Numbered from the stretch's first letter, positions 36,749 to 45,594 are shown. The stretch is DNA of 64,000 bases from Vibrio ostreicida (GCF_013074385.2 NZ_JABEYA020000018.1:58870-122869); one strand, 5' to 3'. The notes: generated from the sequence alone by a model not told the origin. Made by a program: numbers and translations.

Positions 36749-36843
36749 GTACTCCTATTGTTATTTTCAACCCTATCTTATTCCGACATGGGTATTACTT
36801 CTGCAAAATGTAGTATTGACACCACTGCTTACTTGAGCACTAT

Positions 36844-36871
36844 TGTGACTCAGCAATAAAAGTAAAGTTCA
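36844..36871 (-). promoter_or_regulatory. Candidate sigma-E promoter of rpoE
   Basis: On the minus strand TGAACTT (36871-36865), a 16-base spacer and TCACA (36848-36844). The -35 agrees with the GGAACTT class at six of seven positions. Autoregulation of rpoE by sigma-E is established in E. coli. The -10 agreement is only partial. Confidence 0.55.
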
Positions 36872-37127
36872 AACTTTCTTCAAAATTTATTTGAGAAATC
36901 ATGTAACGATGACTTTATGCTTCAGATTGTGATGATGAAAGGTACGAAAAGCAATATTATTTACGAAGAATTGCCTTCACCCAAATGCTACTATAGCGTA
37001 ATGAATCTGGCACGCTCAGAGTCCGAATTGCAATTTAAATATTTGTTTAAGAATATATACGCTCTGTGAATGACGCTTTCAATTGGAGTAGCGTCAGTTC
37101 AATCTAACTCGGGAATTTAAAAGTTTT

Positions 37128-38732
37128 ATGAACGCAAACCGTGAACATCAGTGTGATGTGTTAGTGGTGGGTAGTGGTGCAGCAGGTCTCTCACTCGCCC
37201 TGCGTGTCGCACAGCATGGCAAAATCATTGTGTTAAGCAAAGGACCACGCAGCGAAGGGGCCACGTATTACGCCCAAGGCGGTATTGCTGCTGTTTTTGA
37301 TGAGTCGGACAGTATTGAATCTCATGTTCAGGATACGCTCATTGCAGGTGCTGGCCTTTGTGAAAAAGACACCGTTGAATTTATTGCTCAGAATGCAAAA
37401 AGCTGTGTCCAATGGCTTATTGATGGCGGCGTCCCTTTTGATCGCGAAGACGGCGATAGTGATGACAATCCACGCTACCACTTAACGCGCGAAGGCGGAC
37501 ATAGCCATCGTCGTATTTTGCACGCCGCAGACGCCACCGGAATGGCAATGCAAACCTCCCTGCAAGATAATGCCCACCATCATCCAAATATCACTGTTTT
37601 AGAACGGTACAATGCTCTTGACTTGATTTGTGAAGACAAAATCGGGGGTGACAGTAACAAGGTGGTAGGCGCCTACATTTGGAACCGTAATCAAGAACAT
37701 GTCGAAACTGTACGAGCGAAATTTGTCGTACTTGCCACTGGTGGGGCATCAAAAGTATACCAATACACCTCAAATCCGGATGTGTCTTCTGGTGATGGTA
37801 TCGCCATTGCGTGGCGGGCAGGCTGCCGAGTTGCCAATATGGAATTCAACCAATTCCACCCGACCTGTCTCTATCATCCTGAAGCACGAAACTTTCTATT
37901 GACCGAAGCCCTTCGTGGAGAGGGTGCTTATCTGATCAGGCCAGATGGCTCTCGCTTTATGCCCGACTTTGACCAAAGAGAAGAACTCGCGCCGCGAGAT
38001 GTGGTTGCCCGAGCAATAGACTTTGAAATGAAACGTCTTGGGGCCGATTGCATGTATCTTGATATCAGCCATAAGCCAGCGGACTTTATCGAAAAACACT
38101 TCCCTACCATCTATTCACGTTTGATGGATTTGGGTATCGATATGACAAAAGAAGCTATCCCCGTTGTGCCTGCCGCTCACTACACCTGCGGTGGCGTAAT
38201 CGTCAACAAGCAAGGTGAAACCGACCTTTCTCAATTGTATGCAATTGGCGAAGTGAGTTATACCGGCCTCCATGGTGCTAACCGGATGGCGTCCAATTCC
38301 TTACTAGAATGTGTTGTTTACGCTTGGTCTGCCGCCCGCGACATTATTCAACGTTTAGAGAATGCAAATATGCCTCCTTCTTTACCGCACTGGGACGAAA
38401 GCCAAGTGACCTGTTCTGACGAGGAAGTGGTCATCCAGCACAACTGGCATGAATTGAGGTTATTCATGTGGGATTACATGGGGATTGTACGCACGAATAA
38501 ACGACTGGAACGCGCATTGCGTCGTATTCAACTCCTTCAGCAAGAAACACACGAATATTACAGCCATTTTAGGGTTTCAAATAATTTGCTTGAACTGCGC
38601 AACTTGCTACAAGTAGCTGAACTCATGGTCCGTTGTGCTATGGAGCGTAAGGAAAGTAGAGGCTTACACTACACTCTCGATTACCCTGAGTTGGACCAAA
38701 ATAGCGGCCCAACGATACTCAAGCCACACTAA
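37128..38732 (+). CDS. nadB: L-aspartate oxidase
   Basis: 534 residues. An N-terminal dinucleotide fold for FAD (VLVVGSGAAGLSLALRVA), the substrate-binding succinate-dehydrogenase-type motif TREGGHSHRRILHAAD, and the histidine/arginine pair in HYTCGGVIVN are visible, with GLHGANRMASNSLLE for FAD. It oxidises aspartate to iminoaspartate, the first step of de novo NAD synthesis with NadA. It is divergent from rpoE, as in E. coli. Only 9 bases separate it from the convergent ygfX end. Confidence 0.97.
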   Translation: MNANREHQCDVLVVGSGAAGLSLALRVAQHGKIIVLSKGPRSEGATYYAQGGIAAVFDESDSIESHVQDTLIAGAGLCEKDTVEFIAQNAKSCVQWLIDGGVPFDREDGDSDDNPRYHLTREGGHSHRRILHAADATGMAMQTSLQDNAHHHPNITVLERYNALDLICEDKIGGDSNKVVGAYIWNRNQEHVETVRAKFVVLATGGASKVYQYTSNPDVSSGDGIAIAWRAGCRVANMEFNQFHPTCLYHPEARNFLLTEALRGEGAYLIRPDGSRFMPDFDQREELAPRDVVARAIDFEMKRLGADCMYLDISHKPADFIEKHFPTIYSRLMDLGIDMTKEAIPVVPAAHYTCGGVIVNKQGETDLSQLYAIGEVSYTGLHGANRMASNSLLECVVYAWSAARDIIQRLENANMPPSLPHWDESQVTCSDEEVVIQHNWHELRLFMWDYMGIVRTNKRLERALRRIQLLQQETHEYYSHFRVSNNLLELRNLLQVAELMVRCAMERKESRGLHYTLDYPELDQNSGPTILKPH

Positions 38733-38741
38733 GGGTTAACA

Positions 38742-39104
38742 TCACTCGTTGGGGGGAGCTTCGGCTTCCTTTCTCAATAATACGAGTAGTTGTCGATAAC
38801 GGCGTTCAGAAACACTGTCTCGCCACAATATTCTGTTCTCACTGTTTTTGACGATAAAGATAATTGCGAACGATGAGCAACTTAACAAATGCAGGCTGAT
38901 GTTAAGGCGTTGACCATTACATTCACATCCTGCGGTATGAAAAAAAACGAGGTTTCCCAATAACGGTTTGGCGAGCAAAGATGACAGTGAACGAGTACAT
39001 AACACAGCGCCCAGTAGGCTTATGCTGGGAGCCAAGGGAAAGTCAGAAGAGACAACGACATAAAAGGTCAACAGCATCAGGGCGGTGTTGACCTTTTTGG
39101 CCAA
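38742..39104 (-). CDS. ygfX: YgfX-like inner-membrane protein (CptA family)
   Basis: About 120 residues if the TTG at 39104 is used; the ATG at 39077 would give 111. The frame continues upstream into sdhE, so the true start is uncertain. Two hydrophobic segments near the N-terminus (ALMLLTFYVVVSSDFPL and ISLLGAVLCTRSLSSLL) precede a soluble part ending in RYRQLLVLLRKEAE. This is the topology of YgfX, which pairs with sdhE/ygfY. Sequence identity to E. coli YgfX is low; assignment rests on position next to sdhE and topology. In E. coli the protein has been linked to cytoskeletal inhibition, which is disputed. Confidence 0.65.
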   Translation of the reverse strand: MAKKVNTALMLLTFYVVVSSDFPLAPSISLLGAVLCTRSLSSLLAKPLLGNLVFFHTAGCECNGQRLNISLHLLSCSSFAIIFIVKNSENRILWRDSVSERRYRQLLVLLRKEAEAPPNE

Positions 39105-39126
39105 TAATGAGGGCGTTGAAAATAAC

Positions 39127-39387
39127 CTAACGCATTTTGCTGAGGTTATGGGCAACAATTTTATCAACCATCGACGCATGTGCAAGGTTGTCACTACGCC
39201 CATGCCCCATAATCCAAGTAAATAAATCAGGGTCATCACACTCTAGCAAAGAGACAAAATTACGCTGTTCATCGCTCTGGAGATCGTCAAAACACTCTTC
39301 AAAAAATGGCATAATAACAACATCCAACTCCAACATTCCTCGACGGCATGCCCATTTTACACGTGCTTTTTCTTCCGCTTTATACAT
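39127..39387 (-). CDS. sdhE: FAD assembly factor SdhE
   Basis: 86 residues. The conserved RGMLELD motif (here CRRGMLELDVVIMPFFE) carries the Arg-Gly pair that docks on the flavoprotein subunit. The DDPDLFTWIMG segment is also typical. It helps attach FAD covalently to succinate dehydrogenase and fumarate reductase. GAGG precedes the ATG. It is followed by ygfX and divergent from ygfZ, the conserved arrangement. Confidence 0.95.
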   Translation of the reverse strand: MYKAEEKARVKWACRRGMLELDVVIMPFFEECFDDLQSDEQRNFVSLLECDDPDLFTWIMGHGRSDNLAHASMVDKIVAHNLSKMR

Positions 39388-39579
39388 TATTTTTCCTCAC
39401 CGGTTCGGTTGTTAGCGACGAGTGTAGCAAGCAAAACATTCAACAACCACTACGTCAGTCACACTACCGAGCGAGCCATGCCACATCCAACCCTCATTCT
39501 GACCACTCTAAAGCTTGTCCATGATGCCATTTAAACGCTAACATAGCCCTACTACTCTATGCCCTTTTAGGTAAACTCA

Positions 39580-40548
39580 ATGAACTGTCAACATGATTTC
39601 CCCTCTTTTCCTCTATCGAGCTCGGATACCCTTCCCTCATTATCCCTCACCTTACTCACATCATGGAGTACCATCTGGATGGAGGGTGAAGACAAACTGC
39701 CCTATATTCAGGGCCAAGTAACATGTGACGTAGGCCACTTAGATGAGAAAGAGTCAACCTTCGGTGCCCATTGTGATGCAAAAGGAAAAGTTTGGAGTGT
39801 GTTTCGTCTGTTCCACCACAGGCAAGGCTACTCAATGTTTCAGCCTAAGTCAGCGGTCGATGCAGAACTCGCTGAATTAAAAAAGTACGCGATTTTTTCC
39901 AAAGTAAATATCGTTGAAAGCAACGATGTCCTGCTCGGACTCATTGGTAACGACGCCCAAATGGTTATTGATGGTTTATCTGATCACAAAGGCGATGTGA
40001 GACCGATCCAAGGAGGCAACGCGGTTAAAATTGATCAACAGCGCTGGTTACTTGTTCTTGAGCCAGAGTCAGCTGATCAATTGTGTCAAACCATAGAGGC
40101 AACCAAAGTCTCAGAAGCACTTTGGACTCGTTTAGATATTGAAGCGGGCTTTCCTTTCGTCACCAAAGCACATCAAATCGAGCATATTCCACAAGCGCTT
40201 AATCTTCAGGCATTGGGAGGAATCAGTTTCTCCAAAGGGTGCTATACCGGTCAGGAAACTGTCGCTCGGGCAAAATATCGTGGTATGAATAAACGTTCTT
40301 TGCACATCATTCAAGGCAAAGTAAAGGCACCATTGTCCGGCGAAATCGAAATTGAACGGGCCGTAGGAGATAACTGGCGCAGTGCCAGTCAACTCATGAG
40401 CTACCATCACTTTAGTGACGGTCAGTGTATCGGCTCCATTGTCTTACCCAACAACCTAGATGCACAGACCCAGTTTCGCCTCAAAAATGAACCAGAGTCC
40501 ATTTGGACAATGGTTCCACTGCCATACTCGCTCGCAGAGGATTCGTAG
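39580..40548 (+). CDS. ygfZ: Folate-binding Fe-S/tRNA modification protein YgfZ
   Basis: 322 residues of the GcvT-like YgfZ family. The family signature with the essential Cys, KGCYTGQETVARAKYRG, is present near residue 220. It binds tetrahydrofolate and supports certain Fe-S enzymes, including MiaB-type tRNA methylthiolation in E. coli. It is a single gene divergent from sdhE, with a terminator at 40667. Confidence 0.95.
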   Translation: MNCQHDFPSFPLSSSDTLPSLSLTLLTSWSTIWMEGEDKLPYIQGQVTCDVGHLDEKESTFGAHCDAKGKVWSVFRLFHHRQGYSMFQPKSAVDAELAELKKYAIFSKVNIVESNDVLLGLIGNDAQMVIDGLSDHKGDVRPIQGGNAVKIDQQRWLLVLEPESADQLCQTIEATKVSEALWTRLDIEAGFPFVTKAHQIEHIPQALNLQALGGISFSKGCYTGQETVARAKYRGMNKRSLHIIQGKVKAPLSGEIEIERAVGDNWRSASQLMSYHHFSDGQCIGSIVLPNNLDAQTQFRLKNEPESIWTMVPLPYSLAEDS

Positions 40549-40774
40549 ACAGCAAGATCGCCAGCGGAAGTTTTTACGTAAAAAGCCGATACCTATTATG
40601 CCTTTATCGTTAGGCGACGCTTTAATTGGCGTTTGTTGAACCCTAAGCCCGTGACCGTAACTGCCCGCCCGCTGCTGCGGGCTTTTTTATACATAAATTT
40701 GACAGAGAATTAGCAATTTCTAAAAAAGATAATCTATTCTTAAGAATGTCATAATTCTCGGGTTTACTATGCAC
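40549..40774. other. Intergenic region between ygfZ and the small frame at 40775
   Basis: Holds the ygfZ terminator and AT-rich sequence after it. A 13-codon frame (MPLSLGDALIGVC) at about 40598 is considered chance. Nothing else was recognised. Confidence 0.4.
40667..40688 (+). terminator. Terminator after ygfZ
   Basis: The stem GCCCGC/GCGGGC (40667-40672 and 40677-40682) with loop TGCT is followed by six T. An upstream AAGCCCG (40645-40651) could compete for the same 3' arm. Confidence 0.88.
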
Positions 40775-40969
40775 TTACTGGCAATCCGAGTTAAGTTCCA
40801 TTTTCAGAACATAAGTGAGGTGATTGTCACGATAAATTGGATATTTATCCGGATTCTTTGCCATAGCAACACAAATATCCAATAAAATACGGTTTACTGC
40901 ATATTTCTCCAGTTGAATCACATTATTACCAAGGAGAAATTCGTATACTTCGCAGTGCTTGCTAACCAT
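40775..40969 (-). CDS. Small hypothetical protein
   Basis: 64 residues (starting MVSKHCEVYEFLLGNN) with a balanced, soluble-looking composition, not opposite any known gene. Its ATG is 11 bases from the divergent ytfK ATG, and no ribosome binding site precedes it, which argues against it. If real, its coding sequence would cover the ytfK promoter region. No family recognised. Confidence 0.35.
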   Translation of the reverse strand: MVSKHCEVYEFLLGNNVIQLEKYAVNRILLDICVAMAKNPDKYPIYRDNHLTYVLKMELNSDCQ

Positions 40970-40980
40970 AAGGATTGTCT

Positions 40981-41187
40981 ATGAGACTGTTTAAGCGCTA
41001 TACACCAGGTATGATTGCTAAACACATAAGCCGGCTATTTAAGGGAAGAATTTATATCTACGGCATAGGTAGATTCGAGTTTGATAATGGCAAACTCATA
41101 CTCCCAGACAAAGCAGAAAAGCGCCATTTTCAGACAGTAAAAGAAGTCAATCAAGAGATCATGAGACTTCGCTGCTCGTACGCTTGA
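40981..41187 (+). CDS. ytfK: DUF1107 protein, YtfK homologue
   Basis: 68 residues, the same length as E. coli YtfK, from the ATG at 40981 with AAGGA upstream. Shared features with YtfK are RYTPGMIAKHISRLFKGR near the N-terminus, the FEFDNGKLILP core and KEVNQEIMRLR at the end. In E. coli YtfK binds SpoT and favours (p)ppGpp synthesis under phosphate or fatty-acid starvation. Whether it does so here is inferred. It stands alone with its own terminator. Confidence 0.85.
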   Translation: MRLFKRYTPGMIAKHISRLFKGRIYIYGIGRFEFDNGKLILPDKAEKRHFQTVKEVNQEIMRLRCSYA

Positions 41188-41200
41188 TACTGAAATTATG

Positions 41201-41225
41201 AAAAGGCTGGCGACGCTAGCCTTTT
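41201..41225. terminator. Bidirectional terminator between ytfK and ubiI
   Basis: AAAAGGCTGGCG pairs with CGCTAGCCTTTT (one G-T pair), short loop. It ends ytfK on plus and ubiI on minus. Confidence 0.85.
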
Positions 41226-41236
41226 CGAGTTTAACC

Positions 41237-42445
41237 TTAAAATCTGGCCAGTGTGGGCAACTCGCCTTTCAATCCTAAAGCCCGCTTAATGATTTCGTCT
41301 TTCGCTCCCGGAAGGCGTCCCACCAGCGTCATGCCCAAGTTCCTGACGATTTTCTTCGCGGGGTTATCGCTGGAAAATAAGTCTTTAAACCCTTGCATTG
41401 CGGCTATCATTTTCGCTGCTTCTGCCTTACGCCATCGCTCGTAAAACCTTAAATTTCTTTTAGAACCAATATCCTCACCTTTACGCCATAAGGCGATCAC
41501 TTCTTGCGCTAGGCTAGCAGCGTCAAGAAGGCCTAAGTTGGCGCCCTGTCCAGCCAACGGGTGAATGGTATGTGCCGCATCACCAACCAAAGCGACTCGC
41601 TCTGTGACAAAATCCCTTGCATATCTCATTTTGAGTGGAAAGGAAAAACGTTCACCAACAACGTCACACAAACCTAACCTAGCATCAAATTCCGCGGTAA
41701 GCGATTTATTGAACTCAGCGTCCGTCATCGACATTAGCTTGTTTGCACGAGAAGGCTCAGTCGACCAAACAATTGAGCTCATATGGGCGTCACCTAAGGG
41801 CAAAAAAGCCAGAGGCCCCTGTGGAGTAAAGATCTGGCGTGCAACCTTTTGGTGAGCTTCTGCTGTAGACACATTAGCGACAATAGCATTGTGCCCATAA
41901 TCCCAATGGGTCAATGGGATATCTTGCTGCTGACGTACCCAAGAATTCGCCCCGTCAGCACCAATAACGAGTTTGCTCGTTAACGCTTGTCCATTATCGA
42001 GTGTCAACCAAGCTTCACTTTCCCCAATAGACATGGATTTGCATTGAGCGGGCATAAACAAGGTTACATTGTCTTGGTTTTTGACTTGTTCGAGCAAAGA
42101 AAGTTGAATAACTCGATTTTCGATGATGTGCCCCAAATCGGGCTGCGCGAGTTTCTGAGCATCAAATTCAAGGCGGGAAAAGCTGTCCTGTTCCCATACT
42201 TCCATCGCAGTGTATGGCGCAGCTCGGCGCTGAACCATGCCATCCCAAGCGCCTACATTGCGCAGCACGCGTTCACTGGCTCGACTCAATGCAGAGACCC
42301 TAACGTCATAAGAATCAGTAAGTTCAAGATCAGGAGCATGGGATTCAATCACTGCTACTCTCAAATCGGTATCTTTAAATGTGGCGGCAAGCGTCAAACC
42401 AACCATACCGCCACCGACAATAACAATATCAACACTTTGAATCAT
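41237..42445 (-). CDS. ubiI: 2-octaprenylphenol hydroxylase UbiI (VisC)
   Basis: 402 residues, a flavoprotein monooxygenase. FAD motifs: GXGXXG (VDIVIVGGGMVGLTLA), the DG motif (LVIGADGANSWVR), and GD motif (RVALVGDAAHTIHPLAGQGANLGLLDA). It hydroxylates C5 of the ring in aerobic ubiquinone synthesis. It lies downstream of ubiH and ygfB, as in E. coli ygfB-pepP-ubiH-ubiI but without pepP here. Confidence 0.93.
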   Translation of the reverse strand: MIQSVDIVIVGGGMVGLTLAATFKDTDLRVAVIESHAPDLELTDSYDVRVSALSRASERVLRNVGAWDGMVQRRAAPYTAMEVWEQDSFSRLEFDAQKLAQPDLGHIIENRVIQLSLLEQVKNQDNVTLFMPAQCKSMSIGESEAWLTLDNGQALTSKLVIGADGANSWVRQQQDIPLTHWDYGHNAIVANVSTAEAHQKVARQIFTPQGPLAFLPLGDAHMSSIVWSTEPSRANKLMSMTDAEFNKSLTAEFDARLGLCDVVGERFSFPLKMRYARDFVTERVALVGDAAHTIHPLAGQGANLGLLDAASLAQEVIALWRKGEDIGSKRNLRFYERWRKAEAAKMIAAMQGFKDLFSSDNPAKKIVRNLGMTLVGRLPGAKDEIIKRALGLKGELPTLARF

Positions 42446-42470
42446 ATCAATTCAATCCTTATTTACACGA

Positions 42471-43649
42471 TTAGCGCTCTACTAAACCTAACGTTCTCAA
42501 TAACAGAGGCGATTTTAGCACGGGAAAATGGTCCATCACCGATAAGCCAACATTACGTCCAATACGCAGGGTCATGTAGTCATTCGAAAAAATATGCACC
42601 AGAGAGGAGGTTAGAGAAATGACGGTTTCACGATCATTTTCACGACGCATTTTAAACTGACGCAACACGGAGTAAGACCCTGGGTCTGTGTGACTGGCCG
42701 CGATAAGTTCCGCCAATGTCGCAACATCACGTATACCTAAGTTAAACCCTTGCCCCGCAATAGGATGAAGAGTCTGTGCCGCATTACCGACAACAGCAAA
42801 ACGGTGGGATGTATTCTGCGGGCGATAGCTTAGTTTTAAAGGATAAGAAGAACGCTGACCCACCTTTTCCAGTTTGCCTAAACGCCAGCCAAAGGCAGCC
42901 TGTAACTCGTTAAGAAACATAGCGTCACTTAAACCCATGACACGTTGCGACTCATCAGGCTTTAAACACCAAACCAAAGATAATCTGCCTTCACTCATCG
43001 GCAATAAAGCGAGTGGGCCTGACGACGTAAAGCGCTCAAACGCCTGCCCACAATGAGGCTCTGCCGTAGTAATATTCGCAATCACTGCGACTTGGTGGAA
43101 ATCTTGCTCGGTGACGTCTAAACCTATCTGCTGACAGCAAACGGAGGTTGCACCATCCGCAGCGACCAATAACTTCCCAACGATCTCTTGTCCGCCATTA
43201 ACGCGAACTCGCACTTGGTGTTGATCACGTTCAACATGCTCAACCGACGTCGGGCACAGTAACGTAATGTGTTTGTCCCTCATCGCCATATCAACCAATA
43301 TACGCCCAACATCGGACAGTTCCACAACATAGCCTAAAGCTTCAAGCCCTAATTCCTCGGTGGTTATATCTGTCATACCAATATGAGTTCGGTCAGAGAC
43401 CTGAATATGCTTGATCGCCGTAGCCACATGAGAAATATCGTGCCAAAGTTCGAACTGCTTAAGAATATTCACTGTGCCATAAGACAGAGCGATGGACCGA
43501 GCGTCAAAGCCTGGGTGAACCTGAGCTTTGAGATCAAACGACTCGACCACCGCAATAGAAAGAGGCTTGTCAGATAACTTATTGATGGCCAGGGCCAGCG
43601 TCATACCTGCCATTGCACCACCGGCAATGACAACGTCAAACTTTGTCAT
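42471..43649 (-). CDS. ubiH: 2-octaprenyl-6-methoxyphenol hydroxylase UbiH
   Basis: 392 residues, paralogous to UbiI. The FAD motif is FDVVIAGGAMAGMTLALA, the DG motif KLLVAADGATSVC, and the GD motif FAVVGNAAQTLHPIAGQGFNLGIRD, where Asn replaces the usual Asp as in other UbiH proteins. It hydroxylates C1 of the ring. It is 12 bases after ygfB and 25 before ubiI. Confidence 0.94.
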   Translation of the reverse strand: MTKFDVVIAGGAMAGMTLALAINKLSDKPLSIAVVESFDLKAQVHPGFDARSIALSYGTVNILKQFELWHDISHVATAIKHIQVSDRTHIGMTDITTEELGLEALGYVVELSDVGRILVDMAMRDKHITLLCPTSVEHVERDQHQVRVRVNGGQEIVGKLLVAADGATSVCCQQIGLDVTEQDFHQVAVIANITTAEPHCGQAFERFTSSGPLALLPMSEGRLSLVWCLKPDESQRVMGLSDAMFLNELQAAFGWRLGKLEKVGQRSSYPLKLSYRPQNTSHRFAVVGNAAQTLHPIAGQGFNLGIRDVATLAELIAASHTDPGSYSVLRQFKMRRENDRETVISLTSSLVHIFSNDYMTLRIGRNVGLSVMDHFPVLKSPLLLRTLGLVER

Positions 43650-43661
43650 AGCTTTCCCTGA

Positions 43662-44237
43662 TTAGTGAATCGTCGGAGGCGTTTCTTGACTGACTTTCTG
43701 ACCTAACTCAGCATGAATAATGAGCGCGCAAGCCTTGACGTGTTCGATGACGTGCTCAAGCAATTGAGCCTGTTCTTGCAAGTCATCATCTTCGTCAATG
43801 CCCAAACGAGCGATTTCTTCTAAATCAGCCAATGCTTCTTTCACATCTGTTGATGTTTTTTTTAGCTCGGCCCCGGCAAGCCCTAGCCCAGAGATATAAT
43901 GGTTAACCCATTCAGCAACAGCATCTGCGGTCTCGAACAGACTGTTACGGCTTTGTTCGTCTGGGAGCATTATAGAGATGTCCATCTCAGTGCCCGTAAA
44001 CTCTTTGATTGTCACATCCAAAGTTGACTGAGCAAGCTGCAAGGAGTTTGTCGGCCAGCCCAGACCATCATTGGTGTAATCAAAAAGTAGTGGTTGCCAG
44101 CTGTTGTCCGTCAGATTCAAACCACCACTGACCATTCCGGCAAGAAGCCCGTGTAACTCAGCAGGGTTAACAGCAAGACCAGCGGATTGCAGTGCATTAG
44201 CCAAAGTCAGGTACTCTGGCAGATTGCTTTTGCTCAT
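43662..44237 (-). CDS. ygfB: UPF0149 protein YgfB
   Basis: 191 residues of the YecA/UPF0149 family. Visible family features are ELHGLLAGMV near residue 25, WVNHYISGLGLAG, and LADLEEIARLGIDEDDD. No catalytic motif; function is poorly known. It is the first gene of the ygfB-ubiH-ubiI run and is divergent from zapA, a conserved neighbourhood. Confidence 0.93.
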   Translation of the reverse strand: MSKSNLPEYLTLANALQSAGLAVNPAELHGLLAGMVSGGLNLTDNSWQPLLFDYTNDGLGWPTNSLQLAQSTLDVTIKEFTGTEMDISIMLPDEQSRNSLFETADAVAEWVNHYISGLGLAGAELKKTSTDVKEALADLEEIARLGIDEDDDLQEQAQLLEHVIEHVKACALIIHAELGQKVSQETPPTIH

Positions 44238-44472
44238 AATTAGACCTAATTTAAGCTAAATAAACGAGATTCTACCATTTACCAACAAAACCGAAAACGC
44301 ACGATTACACAATTGTGGCCAGCATTTATACAATTTGCCCAATTACTGTGTTATTGCGCTCTGTTTTACCTCGCTTGGTAGGGAAAAGCTTGAATCTTAA
44401 CTGGCCTTTTTCTATAGTTTCCTCCTTGGTGATTGTCTGCATATCACCCTTAATAACGCATCTAGAGTCGGT

Positions 44473-44784
44473 ATGAACAATCAAGCGGTTGAAGTCGAAA
44501 TTTTAGGCAAGTTAACTCGGGTCAATTGTCCCGAAGGTCAAGAGACATCTTTGCGTGAGGCTGCTCAACGTCTTGATGACCGTTTGAAAGATATGGCCGC
44601 CAAAACGAAAATAACCAACGAAGTTCAGCTGTTAACTTTCGTTGCACTTAACTTCTGTCATGAACTTGAAAGCCGTGATAGAGTGGAACAAGATCATAAC
44701 GTTGCTGTAGACGAAAAATTAGAACAATTGATTACATTGCTCAATGATGCAATGAGTCACCACAGCAGTACGCTTGATAACTGA
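44473..44784 (+). CDS. zapA: Cell division protein ZapA
   Basis: 103 residues. The N-terminal globular domain is recognised by VEVEILGKLTRVNCPEGQ and LREAAQRLDDRL, followed by a C-terminal coiled coil. It binds FtsZ and cross-links protofilaments of the Z ring. It is followed by 6S RNA and fau, as in E. coli. Confidence 0.95.
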   Translation: MNNQAVEVEILGKLTRVNCPEGQETSLREAAQRLDDRLKDMAAKTKITNEVQLLTFVALNFCHELESRDRVEQDHNVAVDEKLEQLITLLNDAMSHHSSTLDN

Positions 44785-44797
44785 TATAAAATAAATT

Positions 44798-44979
44798 TAC
44801 CCTAGAGTGTTCGTGAGGGGATTACGTCCCCGAGCCGATAAGCAATAACCCAGGGTTAGTACTTGATAACTATTGAGCAAGCTCGGCTTGTACCGAGAAG
44901 CCTACGGTTAACATTGCTGACCCGCCTTGAACTAGCTGGTTCAAGGGTCAAAATCTCCAACGGCACTCTGGGGTATCCT
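44798..44979 (+). ncRNA. ssrS: 6S RNA
   Basis: About 182 bases between zapA and fau. The ends pair as in 6S RNA (ACCCTAGAGTGTT with CGGCACTCTGGGGT). Conserved internal pieces are shared with E. coli: CCCCGAGCCGATA near the left, GAGCAAGCTCGG and CCGAGAAGCCT around the central bubble, and CCTTGAAC and GGTTCAAGGGT near the right. 6S RNA mimics an open promoter and binds sigma-70 RNA polymerase in stationary phase. Exact ends are estimated. Confidence 0.93.
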
Positions 44980-45006
44980 TTTCCCTACCCTACAGCGGGT
45001 ATTGTT

Positions 45007-45594
45007 ATGATACTTTCACGAACAGAACTACGCGCCCTCATACGAAATAAACGCCTTCAATTGACAGATGAAGAACAAATCTTCGCAAGCACCTCCCTAG
45101 TCAGTCAGTTTTCTCAATTGCCCGAAATGTCTTCTGTTCAACATATTGCTCTATACCTCAGCGTAGATGGTGAAATAGACACCGCCCCATTAATTGACTG
45201 GTTGTGGCAACGAGGCAAGACCATCTATCTTCCAGTTATTCACCCTTTTTCAGCTGGGCATTTGCTCTTTTTACGCTACGAACCACACACTCCTTTAGTC
45301 CTTAATCGCTATAAGATAAAGGAACCCAGATTGGATGTAACTGAGATCCTACCCGCTCATAAACTGGATATCATTTGTACACCGCTGGTTGCTTTTGATC
45401 ACAACGGACACCGATTGGGGATGGGCGGAGGTTACTACGATCGTACTCTCGAGCCATGGTTTAAGAACCAATCGGGCCCCAAGCCCATTGGGCTCGCCCA
45501 TCAATGCCAGAAAATTGACCAACTGCCGATTGAATCATGGGATGTGCCTTTACCTAAAATAGTGACGCCCGTAGAACTCTGTGATTGGGAATAG
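45007..45594 (+). CDS. fau: 5-formyltetrahydrofolate cyclo-ligase
   Basis: 195 residues from the ATG at 45007; the frame's upstream extension runs into 6S RNA and is not used. The ATP and Mg-binding motif GMGGGYYDRTL near residue 140 and YLPVIHPFS fit the 5-FCL family. It converts 5-formyl-THF to 5,10-methenyl-THF. The ssrS-fau (ygfA) order is conserved, and fau is probably transcribed with the 6S precursor. Confidence 0.93.
   Translation: MILSRTELRALIRNKRLQLTDEEQIFASTSLVSQFSQLPEMSSVQHIALYLSVDGEIDTAPLIDWLWQRGKTIYLPVIHPFSAGHLLFLRYEPHTPLVLNRYKIKEPRLDVTEILPAHKLDIICTPLVAFDHNGHRLGMGGGYYDRTLEPWFKNQSGPKPIGLAHQCQKIDQLPIESWDVPLPKIVTPVELCDWE

Noticed and set aside
36917..37069. 50-codon plus-strand frame (MLQIVMMKGTKSN...) in the rpoE-nadB gap
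   Set aside because: No ribosome binding site and no recognisable family; it overlaps the promoter region of nadB. Kept as chance unless conserved.
40598..40639. 13-codon frame before the ygfZ terminator as an attenuation leader
   Set aside because: No run of one amino acid codon and no biosynthetic gene downstream.
44863..45006. N-terminal extension of Fau into 6S RNA
   Set aside because: The extension is the 3' part of ssrS; the ATG at 45007 gives the normal protein length.
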